Assembly (NCBI RefSeq): GCF_025263565.1
Contig: NZ_CP079865.1
Location: 1,736,001-1,800,000 of the forward strand
DNA from: Mycobacterium sp. SMC-8
Lineage (GTDB): Bacteria > Actinomycetota > Actinomycetes > Mycobacteriales > Mycobacteriaceae
Length of the DNA stretch: 64,000 bases
Direction: 5' to 3'
Both the position numbers and the translations under genes were made by a program. Below the pieces are notes generated by a model. It did no database searches and was not told where the DNA came from. It saw only the letters and a program-made list of their open reading frames with translations. Below are positions 36,730-45,558 of this stretch, one piece after another. Numbering within the stretch: the first letter of the stretch is position 1; each line of letters begins with the position of its first letter.

Positions 36730-36760
36730 TTGACACCTGTCAACTGTGGCGAAGTAAAGT
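36730..36760 (+). promoter_or_regulatory. Probable fadD4 promoter with palindromic operator
   Basis: TTGACA (36730-36735) is a consensus -35; TAAAGT (36755-36760) fits the mycobacterial TANNNT -10 and lies 7 bp before the fadD4 ATG, so the mRNA is probably leaderless. The -35 is part of an inverted repeat TTGACA-CC-TGTCAA (36730-36743), well placed for a repressor. The regulator is unknown; candidates are a TetR-type repressor or the GntR protein encoded at 39232. Confidence 0.6.
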
Positions 36761-36766
36761 CAGCGC

Positions 36767-38317
36767 ATGCAGATCCGCGACACCGCCGTTGCCAGCCCCG
36801 ACAAGCCCGCCGTCATCATGTACCCCAGCGGAACTGTGGTCACGTTCGGCGAACTCGAGGCGCGGGCCAACCGGTTGGCCCACCTGTTCCGGGACGCCGG
36901 ACTGGTCGAGGGCGACGCCGTCGCGATCCTGATGGAGAACAACGAGCACATCCACGCCGTGATGTGGGCGGCACGCCGCGCCGGTCTGTACTACGTGCCG
37001 ATCAACACCCACCTCACCGCTGCCGAGGTCGCCTACATCGTTGATAACAGCGGCGCCAAGGCCATCGTCGGTTCGGCCAAGCTCACCGACACGCTCGCCG
37101 GCCTGGAGGCCGAACTGCCGAACGGCCTTCCGCCGGTGCGGCTGATCGCTTCCGGAGCCGAATCGTCGGCGACAAGCGCCTCCGGATCCCTCGATGGCTG
37201 GCAGTCCTATCCCGAGTGTGTGGCCGACAAGCCGGACACCCCGATCGCTGACGAGATCGAGGGCGACCTGCTGCAGTACTCGTCGGGAACCACCGGCCGA
37301 CCCAAGGGCATCAAACGCGAACTGCCGCATGTGCCGCCGTCGGAGTCGCCCGGATTGATGGCCGCGCTGGTGTCGTTCTGGATGCACCCGGACGCGGTGT
37401 ATCTGAGCCCGGCCCCGCTGTACCACACCGCGCCGTCGGTGTGGTCGATGCAGACCCAGGCCGGCGGCATCACCACCGTGGTGATGGAGAAGTTCGACGC
37501 CGAGGGTGCGCTGGACGCGATCGCCAAACACACGGTGACGCACGGACAATTCGTGCCGGTGATGTTCACCCGGATGCTGAAGCTGCCCGAGGACGTACGC
37601 ACGTCGTACGACGTGTCCAGCCTGGAGCGCGTCATGCACGCCGCCGCCCCGTGTCCGGTGGACATCAAAAAGCAGATGATCGACTGGTGGGGCCCCATCA
37701 TCGACGAGTACTACGCCTCCTCGGAAGCGCACGGGTCGACGCTGATCAGCGCCGAGGAGTGGCTGACGCACCCAGGTTCGGTGGGCAAGCCGCTGACGGG
37801 CGTCATCCACATCGTCGGCGAGGACGGCCAGGAACTCCCGCCCGGTCAGGCCGGTGAGATCTACTTCGAGGGCGGCTACGACTTCGAGTACCTCAACGAT
37901 CCCGACAAGACCGCGTCCTCACGTCACCCTCAGGGCTGGAAGACGGTCGGCGACGTCGGATATCTCGACGAGGACGGCTACCTGTACCTCACCGACCGCC
38001 GGCACCACATGATCATCTCCGGTGGGGTGAACATCTATCCACAAGAAGCCGAGAACCTGCTCGTCACCCACCCGAAGGTGATGGACGCCGCGGTGTTCGG
38101 CATCCCCGACGACGAGATGGGCCAGCGGGTCAAGGCCGTCGTGCAGACCGTCGACCCCAGCGATGCCACCGAAGAATTCGGGCGCGAGCTCCTTGACTGG
38201 CTGCGTGACCGCCTGGCGCACTACAAGTGTCCGCGGTCGCTGTCGTTCGAGCCGCAGCTGCCCCGCACCGACACGGGCAAGCTGTACAAGCAGGAGCTGA
38301 TCAAGAAGTACTCGTGA
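36767..38317 (+). CDS. fadD4: Acyl-CoA synthetase FadD4
   Basis: 516-residue AMP-forming acyl-CoA ligase. AMP-binding motifs are YSSGTTGRPKGIKR (phosphate loop), DEYYASSEAHG and the GWKTVGDVGYLDEDGYLYLTDRRHHMIISGGVNIYPQE hinge; the C-terminal lysine lies in TDTGKLYKQEL. It activates a carboxylic acid for the pathway encoded in the following genes. It corresponds to Rv0214 by position and length. No ribosome binding site; start is leaderless from the promoter at 36730. It overlaps the enoyl-CoA hydratase gene by GTGA. Confidence 0.92.
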   Translation: MQIRDTAVASPDKPAVIMYPSGTVVTFGELEARANRLAHLFRDAGLVEGDAVAILMENNEHIHAVMWAARRAGLYYVPINTHLTAAEVAYIVDNSGAKAIVGSAKLTDTLAGLEAELPNGLPPVRLIASGAESSATSASGSLDGWQSYPECVADKPDTPIADEIEGDLLQYSSGTTGRPKGIKRELPHVPPSESPGLMAALVSFWMHPDAVYLSPAPLYHTAPSVWSMQTQAGGITTVVMEKFDAEGALDAIAKHTVTHGQFVPVMFTRMLKLPEDVRTSYDVSSLERVMHAAAPCPVDIKKQMIDWWGPIIDEYYASSEAHGSTLISAEEWLTHPGSVGKPLTGVIHIVGEDGQELPPGQAGEIYFEGGYDFEYLNDPDKTASSRHPQGWKTVGDVGYLDEDGYLYLTDRRHHMIISGGVNIYPQEAENLLVTHPKVMDAAVFGIPDDEMGQRVKAVVQTVDPSDATEEFGRELLDWLRDRLAHYKCPRSLSFEPQLPRTDTGKLYKQELIKKYS

Positions 38318-39201
38318 ACGACCCGGTCGAACTGGCGGGCGGTATCCGCGTCGCCGTCGGAACTCCGTCCGACGAAGCCACCTTCACGCTGACCGAAGAC
38401 GACGTCGACGACCGCCGGGCCGTCACCGTCGCGTCGGTGCGTGACGCACTCGCCGAGCTGGAGCAGCGGTGCGGCCGCTGGCCGGTGGCGGCCGCCGTCT
38501 GCGACGACGTGCTGCGCGCGTTCGACGCCGCCGGTGCCACCTTCACCGGGGTGGTCACCGAGTCACTGGCGTATTCGACGTTGCAGTCGGGTCCGGAGTT
38601 CGCGCGCTGGCTTGCCGAGCGTGGACCCGCGCAGGTGCCAAGGACGCCGGATCCGGTTGTCGCGCAACGGGACGGCAACCTTCTCACCATCCGGTTCAAC
38701 CGCCCGCAGCGACACAACGCGTTCTCCACCGACGCCAGGGCCGCGCTGTTGGACGCGCTCGAGGTGGCCCGGCTCGATCCGTCCGTCGACGAGGTGGTGC
38801 TGGCCGGCAACGGCCCGTCGTTCTGCAGCGGCGGCGATCTCGCCGAGTTCGGGTCGTTCACCGATCCGGCCTCCGCCCACGTGGCCCGCACCCGGCACAG
38901 CCCGGCGCTGGTGCTCGACGAGATCACCGCACGTCTGGGCCGCGCTTGCCGTGCCGAGATCCACGGTCAGGTGCAGGGCAGCGGCCTGGAGATGGCCGGG
39001 TTCTGCGGCACCGTGAGCTGCGACGCCGACGCGGTGCTCGGTCTGCCCGAGCTGGCCCTCGGTCTGATTCCCGGTGCCGGCGGCACGGTCAGCATCACCC
39101 GGAGGATAGGGCGTTGGCGCACAGCGTATCTGGTGCTGTCGGGCCACACCGTCGACGCCGCCACCGCACTGCGGTGGGGCCTGGTCGACTCCGTCGTGTG
39201 A
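38314..39201 (+). CDS. Enoyl-CoA hydratase/isomerase
   Basis: 295 residues of the crotonase superfamily. The first ~120 residues are an unusual N-terminal extension (VELAGGIRVAVGTPSDEATFT...CDDVLRAFDAAGATFTGVVTES) before the crotonase core LTIRFNRPQRHNAFSTDARAALLDAL. The oxyanion-hole segment is PSFCSGGDLAEFG; the second half has EIHGQVQGSGLEMAGFC and GLIPGAGGTVSITRRIG, where the Glu of PGAGGT(E/V) is not a standard catalytic acid. Start GTG overlaps the fadD4 stop. It is cotranscribed with fadD4, so it likely hydrates the enoyl-CoA made by FadE in the pathway. The Mtb locus lacks it, as far as I recall. Confidence 0.85.
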   Translation: MNDPVELAGGIRVAVGTPSDEATFTLTEDDVDDRRAVTVASVRDALAELEQRCGRWPVAAAVCDDVLRAFDAAGATFTGVVTESLAYSTLQSGPEFARWLAERGPAQVPRTPDPVVAQRDGNLLTIRFNRPQRHNAFSTDARAALLDALEVARLDPSVDEVVLAGNGPSFCSGGDLAEFGSFTDPASAHVARTRHSPALVLDEITARLGRACRAEIHGQVQGSGLEMAGFCGTVSCDADAVLGLPELALGLIPGAGGTVSITRRIGRWRTAYLVLSGHTVDAATALRWGLVDSVV

Positions 39202-39231
39202 AACCGGCACGCGTGAGCCGCGCCCGATCCG

Positions 39232-39954
39232 CTAACCGGAGCGGCGCAACGTGACCCGGTAGGTGTACTGCTCGGGCAGAAACTGGCTGACCGCCAGCTC
39301 CACCGGGCGGCCCCGGTGGTCGGTGTAGAGCCGGTCCACCCGCAGCATCGGATGCCCGGGTGCGCAGCCGACCGCGGCGGCGGTCCTATCGCCGGCCGGC
39401 GCGACCGTGATCGATTGCGCCGCTTCGGCGATGGGGCTCTCCAGGTGCGGTCCGAGCAGACCGATGACGGTGTGCGTGCTGACCGCGCCGGTGGCCAGGT
39501 GGGGTGATTTCAGCACGGGCGCGGCGACACCCGGCGGGAGGTGAACCGTGGTGTGACCGAAAGGCACACCGTCGTGCACCCGACGGAACCGCACCGTGTG
39601 AACGAAGTCCCCGTCCTGTCGCAGCCTGCTGGCGGCGTCGATGTCGACCCGGCGATGCAGCCCGTCGACCACCTCCATCGTGGTGTCGACCGACAGGCTC
39701 ATCAGATCCTCGATCGAGCCGAGCTGCCGCAGGTAGCGCCGGCCCTGGTCGCGGGCGTAGCTGCCGCGCCCGGGCACCCGGTACACCGCGCCCTCGGCGA
39801 CGAGATCCTGGAACGCGCGACGGACCGTCTGCCGGGACAGGCCGTGGCGGGCGACGAGTTCGGACTCCGTCGGCAGCCGGGTGCCGTCGGGATACCGGCC
39901 CGCGACGATCTCCTCCCGAAGCCGTTCGCGCAGAACCTGATAGGCCGGCGGCAT
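39232..39954 (-). CDS. GntR-family transcriptional regulator, HutC subfamily
   Basis: 240 residues. The N-terminal winged helix (YQVLRERLREEIVAGRYPDGTRLPTESELVARHGLSRQTVRRAFQDLV) is followed by a UTRA ligand-binding domain (about 75-235; RRYLRQLGSIEDLMSLS...VHTVRFRRVHDGVPFGHTTVHLP...PGHPMLRVDRLYTDHRGRPVELAVSQFLPEQYTYRV). The start overlaps the fadE stop (ATGA). It converges on the enoyl-CoA hydratase gene 30 bp away. It probably senses an acyl-CoA or the acid substrate and controls fadE and the divergent genes through the palindrome at 41140. Confidence 0.9.
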   Translation of the reverse strand: MPPAYQVLRERLREEIVAGRYPDGTRLPTESELVARHGLSRQTVRRAFQDLVAEGAVYRVPGRGSYARDQGRRYLRQLGSIEDLMSLSVDTTMEVVDGLHRRVDIDAASRLRQDGDFVHTVRFRRVHDGVPFGHTTVHLPPGVAAPVLKSPHLATGAVSTHTVIGLLGPHLESPIAEAAQSITVAPAGDRTAAAVGCAPGHPMLRVDRLYTDHRGRPVELAVSQFLPEQYTYRVTLRRSG

Positions 39955-41111
39955 CAGATTCCGCCCCGGGCCACCAACTGTCCGGCGATGACGTTGCGCT
40001 GGATCTCGTTGGTGCCCTCACCGACGATCATCAGTGGGGCGTCACGGAAATAGCGCTCCACGTCGTACTCGGTGGAGTAGCCGTACCCCCCGTGGATCCG
40101 CACCGCGTTGAGCGCGATCTCCATCGCGACCTCGGAGGCGAACAGCTTGGCCATTCCCGCCTCCATGTCGGCGCGCTCGCCGCTGTCGTAGCGGTCGGCG
40201 GCGTAGAGCGTCAGCTGCCGGGCCGCGCTCAGCTTGGTCGCCATGTCGGCCAGGTAGTGGCCGACGGCCTGGTGCTTCCAGATCGGCTGCCCGAAGCTCT
40301 CCCGGTCCTGCGCATAGGCCAGGGCATCGGCCAGCGCGGCCGAGGCCACCCCGAGAGCGCGGGATGCAACCTGGATCCGGCCGGTCTCCAGGCCTTTCAT
40401 CATCTGCGCGAAGCCCTTGCCGGCCACCCCGCCGAGGATCGCCGACCGCGGCACCCGGCATCCGTCGAACGACAGCTCGCACGACTCCACCCCCTTGTAT
40501 CCGAGCTTGGGCAGATCACGCGACACCGTCAACCCCGTGGTGGGGTTGTCCACCAGCACCACCGAGATGCCGGCATGCCGGGGGGTGGCGTCGGGGTCGG
40601 TCTTGCACAGCAGCGCGACCAGGCCGGAACGGCGCGCGTTGGAGATCCACGTCTTGGCGCCGTCGACCACCAGGTCGTCACCGTCGGCCCGGGCGACCGT
40701 CGACATCGCCTGCAGGTCCGAACCACCACCTGGCTCGGTCAGCGCCATCGTTGCCCGCAGCTCCCCGCCGGCCATCGCGGGCAGATAGCGTTGCTTCTGC
40801 TCGTCGGTGCCGAACAGCGTCAGCAACTTGGCCACCACGGTGTGCCCGCCCATGGCGCCGGCCAGGCTCATCCAGCCGCGGGCCAGCTCCTGGGTGACCA
40901 GCACATAGCACCGGGTCGACACCGGCGCACCGCCGTGGGATTCCGGGACCGCCAGGCCGAAGATGCCGATCTGCTTCATCTGCTCGATCCACGCCGCCGG
41001 GTAGGTGTTGGCGTGCTCGACGTCGCGGACGGCCGGCTTCACCTCCCGGTCGACGAACGTACGGACCGTCTGCACCAGCATGGCCTCTTCGCTGCTCAAT
41101 CCCTCGACCAT
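39954..41111 (-). CDS. fadE3: Acyl-CoA dehydrogenase FadE3-like
   Basis: 385 residues. FAD-dependent alpha,beta-dehydrogenation of an acyl-CoA. Motifs are ALTEPGGGSDLQAM, KTWISNARRSGLVAL, VGVASAALADALAYAQDRESFG and the C-terminal IHGGYGYSTEYDVERYFRDAPLM, with the catalytic glutamate in VGEGTNEIQRN. An ATG 45 bp further upstream (41156) lies inside the palindromic operator, so the ATG at 41111 (AAAGG 6 nt before it) is preferred and leaves the operator upstream. Translation couples to gntR. Position agrees with Rv0215c. Confidence 0.88.
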   Translation of the reverse strand: MVEGLSSEEAMLVQTVRTFVDREVKPAVRDVEHANTYPAAWIEQMKQIGIFGLAVPESHGGAPVSTRCYVLVTQELARGWMSLAGAMGGHTVVAKLLTLFGTDEQKQRYLPAMAGGELRATMALTEPGGGSDLQAMSTVARADGDDLVVDGAKTWISNARRSGLVALLCKTDPDATPRHAGISVVLVDNPTTGLTVSRDLPKLGYKGVESCELSFDGCRVPRSAILGGVAGKGFAQMMKGLETGRIQVASRALGVASAALADALAYAQDRESFGQPIWKHQAVGHYLADMATKLSAARQLTLYAADRYDSGERADMEAGMAKLFASEVAMEIALNAVRIHGGYGYSTEYDVERYFRDAPLMIVGEGTNEIQRNVIAGQLVARGGI

Positions 41112-41139
41112 CCACAGCCTTTCCGTGTCGTGAAGCTGC

Positions 41140-41161
41140 CGTAAATGTACGGCCATTTACG
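41140..41161. promoter_or_regulatory. Palindromic operator of the fadE3/hotdog divergent promoter
   Basis: CGTAAATG and CATTTACG are perfect 8-bp arms separated by 6 bp (TACGGC). The site lies 29 bp upstream of the fadE3 start and 48 bp from the divergent double-hotdog gene. Because gntR is cotranscribed with fadE3, this is the best candidate for its operator. Perfect symmetry and AT-rich arms stand out from the surrounding GC-rich sequence. Confidence 0.7.
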
Positions 41162-41208
41162 TCCGTCATGTTGACACGCTGTTCTGGGTCCTGCCAGCAT
41201 GACCCGCT

Positions 41209-42207
41209 GTGACTTTGTACGGCCAAATCGCGGGCGGTCCGTTCTTCGACCAGTTGGAGAGAGGGCAGGTCTTCGACACGGCCCCCTCCATGACGTTGAC
41301 CGCCGGCGTGGCCGCCACCCATCAGGCGATCCTCGGCGACCGGCTCCGGTTGCCCCTCGACGCCGAGCTGTCCCACTCGGTCACGGGCGCGACGGCGCCG
41401 CTGGCTCACCCCGCCCTGGTGTGCGACGTCGCGATCGGCCAGTCCACGTTGGCGACCCAGCGGGTCAAGGCCAACCTCTTCTACCGTGGCCTGACGTTCT
41501 ACCGCTACCCGGTCATCGGCGACACCCTGTTCACCCGCACCGAGGTGGTGGGTCTTCGGCAGAACACGGCGAAACCGGGGCGAGCGCCCACCGGCCTTGC
41601 CGCACTGCGCATGACGACAATCGACGGGGTCGGGCGACTGGTGCTGGACTTCTACCGGTGCGCCATGCTGCCGCTGAGCGGCGACACCGTGCAGACCGGG
41701 CACGCCGACGATCTGTCCGCCATCGGTGCCGGCGAAGGGCCCGTGACCGACCCGACCGCCGACTGGGACGCCGAGATGTTCCGGGCGCGAGTGCCGGGCC
41801 CGCACTTCGACCCCGCGCTCGCCGGCGCCGTCCTGCGCAGCACCGCCGACGTGGTCAGCAGTGCCCCCGAACTGGCCAGGCTGTCCTTGAACATCGCAGC
41901 CACCCATCATGATTCACGGGTCGCCGGCCGGCGCCTGGTGTACGGCGGGCACACCATCGGCCTGGCCCTGGCCCAGGCCGCCCGGTTGCTGCCCAACGTG
42001 GTGACCGTGCTGGGCTGGGAATCCTGCGACCACACCGGGCCGGTGCATGAGAACGACACGCTGTACAGCGATCTCACGATCGAGGCGGCTGAGCCGCTGC
42101 CGGGCGGGCGGGGCGGGGTGCTGCGGTTGCGGTCGGTGGTCTACGCGGCCGGACCCGACGAGGACCGCCAGGTGCTGGACTGGCGGTTCAGCGTGCTGCA
42201 CTTCTGA
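41209..42207 (+). CDS. Double-hotdog thioester dehydratase (Rv0216-like)
   Basis: 332 residues: two MaoC/hotdog domains. First (about residues 1-150) has ATHQAILGDRLRLPLDAEL and LFYRGLTFYRYPVIGDTLFTRTEVVGLRQN. Second (about 220-332) has THHDSRVAGRRLVYGGHTIGLALAQAARLLPNVVTVLGWESCDHTGPVHENDTLYSDLTIE, close to the hydratase-2 motif. It corresponds to Rv0216, a solved double-hotdog protein thought to act on an acyl-CoA; the substrate is unknown. It starts with GTG and is divergent from fadE3 across the operator, so it is likely in the same regulon. Confidence 0.87.
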   Translation: MTLYGQIAGGPFFDQLERGQVFDTAPSMTLTAGVAATHQAILGDRLRLPLDAELSHSVTGATAPLAHPALVCDVAIGQSTLATQRVKANLFYRGLTFYRYPVIGDTLFTRTEVVGLRQNTAKPGRAPTGLAALRMTTIDGVGRLVLDFYRCAMLPLSGDTVQTGHADDLSAIGAGEGPVTDPTADWDAEMFRARVPGPHFDPALAGAVLRSTADVVSSAPELARLSLNIAATHHDSRVAGRRLVYGGHTIGLALAQAARLLPNVVTVLGWESCDHTGPVHENDTLYSDLTIEAAEPLPGGRGGVLRLRSVVYAAGPDEDRQVLDWRFSVLHF

Positions 42208-42220
42208 TCACAATGGTGTG

Positions 42221-43336
42221 GTGACACCCGTGCGCATCCCTGCCGCCGTGCTCGACCGGGCAAGCTCGGTCGCCCGCGACGTGGGCGCGTGTACCGGAAT
42301 CACCGTCGACGCAGCGGAACTGCTCGGCGGCCGGGCCGCACTGCTGGGCCTGCGCTGCGGCGACCGGATCTCCGCAGGCGGGGCCACCCGGCTGATGGCC
42401 GCCCGCGACGGCTGGTGCGCGCTGACCCTGTCCCGCGGCGACGACGTCGCCGCGGTCCCCGCGTTGACCCAGACTGACGACGTCATGACCGACCCCTGGC
42501 GGGCGGTCGAACGCTGCGTGCGCGACCTCGGGGTGACCGGCTTCGCCGAGCGGGCGCGGCTGCTCGGCCTGCCCGTCGGCGTACTCGGTGAAACTGCGCC
42601 TGCCGCAAAGGTTTTGCGAGCCTTGGGGCCGCGGTCACAGCCGGCCTCGGCGGCGGGGCTGCTCGTCGCCGACCTGTCCTCGATGTGGGCCGGCCCGCTG
42701 TGCGGCCGGTTGCTCGCGCGCGCGGGCGCCACCGTCGTGAAGGTGGAGAGCGCCGCCCGCCCGGACGGGACACGGCAGGGACCCCGCGATGTCTTCGATT
42801 GGATGAACGCCGGAAAGCTCTCTTACCACGCTGATTTCGCGCACCCCGGGCCGCTACGCCGGCTGCTGGCCGCGGCCGACGTGGTGATCGAGTCCTCCCG
42901 GCCCGCGGCACTGCGCCGGCGTGGCCTGAGTCCGGACAGCGTGCCCGTACGTGCCGGCCGCACCTGGATACGGATCACCGGTCACGGAACGGCGGACGGC
43001 CGCGCCGACTGGGTCGCGTTCGGCGACGACGCGGCGGTCTCGGGCGGTCTCGTCGGCGGTACCGCGCAGGCGCCGCGGTTCTGCGGGGACGCGATCGCCG
43101 ACCCGTTGACCGGGCTGCACGCAGCCCGTGCGGTGCTCGAATCGCAGGCCAGAGGCGGCGGGGAGCTGGTGGAGATGTCGATGGCCGCGGTCGCCGCGAC
43201 CTACGCCGAACTGCCCCGCGACCGCGAAATCGACTGCACGACAGCGCCGCCGAACCCGAGTCGCGGCCCAGCGCCGGGCGCGGACAACGAGGCCGTCGAG
43301 CGTCTGGTCGCCGAACGGCTGGCCGGATCGTGCTGA
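42221..43336 (+). CDS. CoA transferase family III protein
   Basis: About 371 residues related to CaiB/BaiF CoA transferases. An N-terminal arm of about 125 residues comes first, then the family motif GLLVADLSSMWAGPLCGRLLARAGATVVKVESAARPDGTR and SSRPAALRRRGL. The DWMNAGK segment may hold the catalytic Asp. Length is a little short for the family (about 400). Start is uncertain (GTG 42218 or 42221). It follows the hotdog gene by 13 bp and overlaps the next by 7 bp. It would move CoA onto the pathway acid or between intermediates. Confidence 0.78.
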   Translation: MTPVRIPAAVLDRASSVARDVGACTGITVDAAELLGGRAALLGLRCGDRISAGGATRLMAARDGWCALTLSRGDDVAAVPALTQTDDVMTDPWRAVERCVRDLGVTGFAERARLLGLPVGVLGETAPAAKVLRALGPRSQPASAAGLLVADLSSMWAGPLCGRLLARAGATVVKVESAARPDGTRQGPRDVFDWMNAGKLSYHADFAHPGPLRRLLAAADVVIESSRPAALRRRGLSPDSVPVRAGRTWIRITGHGTADGRADWVAFGDDAAVSGGLVGGTAQAPRFCGDAIADPLTGLHAARAVLESQARGGGELVEMSMAAVAATYAELPRDREIDCTTAPPNPSRGPAPGADNEAVERLVAERLAGSC

Positions 43337-44610
43337 TCCGGCGGGCGAGGCTGCTCGACGGCACCGCGACCGACCTACGCGTCGGCGAGCGCATCCTCGA
43401 GGTCGGCGCAGGGCTGACGCGCCGGCCCGGCGAACCGGAGTACGACGCCGCCGGCGGCGCCGTGCTGCCGGGCCTGCACGACCACCACATCCACCTGCGC
43501 GCGGCCGCGGCCGCGCTGCACTCGGTCCGGGTTGGTCCCGAGGTGGTGCACACCAGGGCCGAGTTGGCCCGGGTGCTGGCCACCGCGCCGGTGGATGCGC
43601 ACGGCTGGATCCGTGCGGTCGGCTACCACGACGCCGCCGCCGGACCGCTGGACCGGCACGTGCTCGACGACGTCGCGCCGTCGGTTCCGGTGCGGGTCCA
43701 GCACCGCAGCGGCGCGCAGTGGATCCTGAACAGTGCCGCGCTGCACCGCGTCGGGCTGACGGACCATGCCGACGGCCGGCTGCCCAGCGCCGACGCCGGC
43801 TGGGCAGCCGAGCTGCGTCAGGAACCCGACCTCGCCGGCCTGAGCGCGCGACTGTGCCGGCTCGGCGTCACCGGGGTCACCGACGCCACACCGGATCTCG
43901 CCGATCCGGACCAGCTGCCCAAGCAGATGTCCCAGCGCGTCCGGTGGCTGTCCCCGGGCAAGCGCATCCTGCACGATGACGCGCTCGACCTCGATGAGGT
44001 GAGCGGATGGATCGCCGACCGGCGCGCCGCCGACGCGCCGGTCGCGGTGCACTGCGTCACCGCCGCCCAGCTGGTCGTGACGCTGGAGGCGTTGCGCCTC
44101 AACGGCATTCATCCGCTCGATCGTATCGAGCACGCCGCGGTGGTGCCCGACGGGACGCTGGCCCAGCTTGCCGCCGCAGGGGTCACCGTGGTGACCCAGC
44201 CGAACTTCGTCGCCGAACGCGGCGACCAGTACCTCACCGACGTCGACGCGGCCGAACACCACGAGCTGTGGCGCGTCGCCTCGCTGACCCGCGCCGGGGT
44301 GACGGTGGCGCTGTCCACCGACGCGCCGTTCGGCGACCTCGATCCGTGGGCGGTGATGCGCGCTGCCGTGCACCGCACCACGCCGTCCGGCCGGGTACTG
44401 GGCGACGGTGAACGTGTCTCGGCGGCAACGGCGTTGACGATGTTCCTGGGCGCGCCGGACCGGCCGGCCGTCCCGAGGCGGATCGAGCCCGGCGCGGCCG
44501 CCGATCTGTGCATCCTGTCCACCCCGCCGCCGGCCGCGCCCGTTGACCTGGACGCCGCTGCCGTGGCCGCCACGGTCATCGGCGGCAGGCTCGTCTATGA
44601 GCGCCGGTGA
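43330..44610 (+). CDS. Amidohydrolase-family metal-dependent hydrolase
   Basis: 426 residues of the amidohydrolase_3/TIM-barrel type. N-terminal beta-sandwich LIRRARLLDGTATDLRVGERI, metal motif LPGLHDHHIHL (HxH), later HCVTAAQ, RIEHAAVV and STDAPFGDLDPW, which supply the other metal ligands, and C-terminal PGAAADLCILS. It could cleave an amide, ester or lactone in the same pathway as the CoA-transferase, whose 3' end it overlaps (43330-43336). Its substrate is not predictable. It is absent from the Mtb gene order that I recall. Confidence 0.82.
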   Translation: MLIRRARLLDGTATDLRVGERILEVGAGLTRRPGEPEYDAAGGAVLPGLHDHHIHLRAAAAALHSVRVGPEVVHTRAELARVLATAPVDAHGWIRAVGYHDAAAGPLDRHVLDDVAPSVPVRVQHRSGAQWILNSAALHRVGLTDHADGRLPSADAGWAAELRQEPDLAGLSARLCRLGVTGVTDATPDLADPDQLPKQMSQRVRWLSPGKRILHDDALDLDEVSGWIADRRAADAPVAVHCVTAAQLVVTLEALRLNGIHPLDRIEHAAVVPDGTLAQLAAAGVTVVTQPNFVAERGDQYLTDVDAAEHHELWRVASLTRAGVTVALSTDAPFGDLDPWAVMRAAVHRTTPSGRVLGDGERVSAATALTMFLGAPDRPAVPRRIEPGAAADLCILSTPPPAAPVDLDAAAVAATVIGGRLVYERR

Positions 44611-44613
44611 GTG

Positions 44614-45525
44614 TCAGGCCGCCGCGGGCGCGAACGCCGTCCGTAGCAGCGCGCACTGGCTGTTGAAGAACGACTGTGACACAGACGCTTTCGGCGCGAT
44701 TCCGTCGAACCCGTGGAAGGCGCCGTCGACGACCATCACCTCGCACGGCACGCCGGCCTCCCGCAGTCGCTCGGCGTAGGCCAGGTCCTCGTCGTGGAAC
44801 AGGTCGAGGGTGCCGACGCCGATCCATGCCGGCGGGAGCCCGGCGAGATCCTCGCGGCGGGCCGGGACCGCCTCGGTCGGATCGGCGTCCTTGAGGTAGG
44901 CCCGCCAGCCGAAGCGGTTGCTCGACTGGTTCCACAGCCGGTGTCCCGGGTGGTCGAGCCCGTGGCGGTCCACCGTGCGGTCGTCGATCATCGGATATAC
45001 CAGAACCTGTGCGGCGACCGGGATCTCACCGCGGTCGCGGGCCAGCAGTGCCAGCGCGGCCGCCAGCCCGCCGCCGGCGCTGGCTCCGCCGATCGCGACG
45101 CGTGCCGGATCCACCGACGGCAGCCGCGACAACCAGCCCAGCGCGGTGTAGCAATCCTCCAGCGGAGTCGGGTACGGATGTTCGGGTGCCAACCGGTAGT
45201 TCACCGACGCGACCGTCGCGCCGAGTTCCCGCGCGAAACGCCGGCACAGCACGTCGTCCTGGGCGGCGTCGCCAATGACGTAGCCGCCGCCGTGGATCCA
45301 CAGCAGCGCCGGTCCCGGGCCGGGCGCCACGCCGCGGGGACGGAACAGCCGCACCCCGACCCCGGAGGACAGCGTCAGCACCTCGATATCGTCGGGGGCG
45401 TCGCCGCTGCGCCACATCAGCCGGGACGCCGCCCGCATGAACGGCAGCGTGACCGGCGTGATCATCTGTCTGGGCAGGATGCGGGCACTGCGGCGCAGTT
45501 CGGGGTGGAAATTTATGCGGGGCAT
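44614..45525 (-). CDS. lipW: Esterase/lipase of the hormone-sensitive lipase family, LipW-like
   Basis: 303 residues. Alpha/beta hydrolase with the HGGG oxyanion motif (LLWIHGGGYVIGD), the Ser nucleophile in IGGASAGGGLAAAL, Asp in VGTLDLFHDED and His in DGAFHGFDG. No signal peptide; intracellular short-chain ester hydrolase likely. In Mtb lipW (Rv0217c) follows Rv0216, as here apart from the two inserted genes. Its 3' end is only 3 bp from the convergent amidohydrolase stop. Confidence 0.87.
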   Translation of the reverse strand: MPRINFHPELRRSARILPRQMITPVTLPFMRAASRLMWRSGDAPDDIEVLTLSSGVGVRLFRPRGVAPGPGPALLWIHGGGYVIGDAAQDDVLCRRFARELGATVASVNYRLAPEHPYPTPLEDCYTALGWLSRLPSVDPARVAIGGASAGGGLAAALALLARDRGEIPVAAQVLVYPMIDDRTVDRHGLDHPGHRLWNQSSNRFGWRAYLKDADPTEAVPARREDLAGLPPAWIGVGTLDLFHDEDLAYAERLREAGVPCEVMVVDGAFHGFDGIAPKASVSQSFFNSQCALLRTAFAPAAA

Positions 45526-45558
45526 CCGACAAGTATGCGTGTGCGGTGACGGCTTCCG

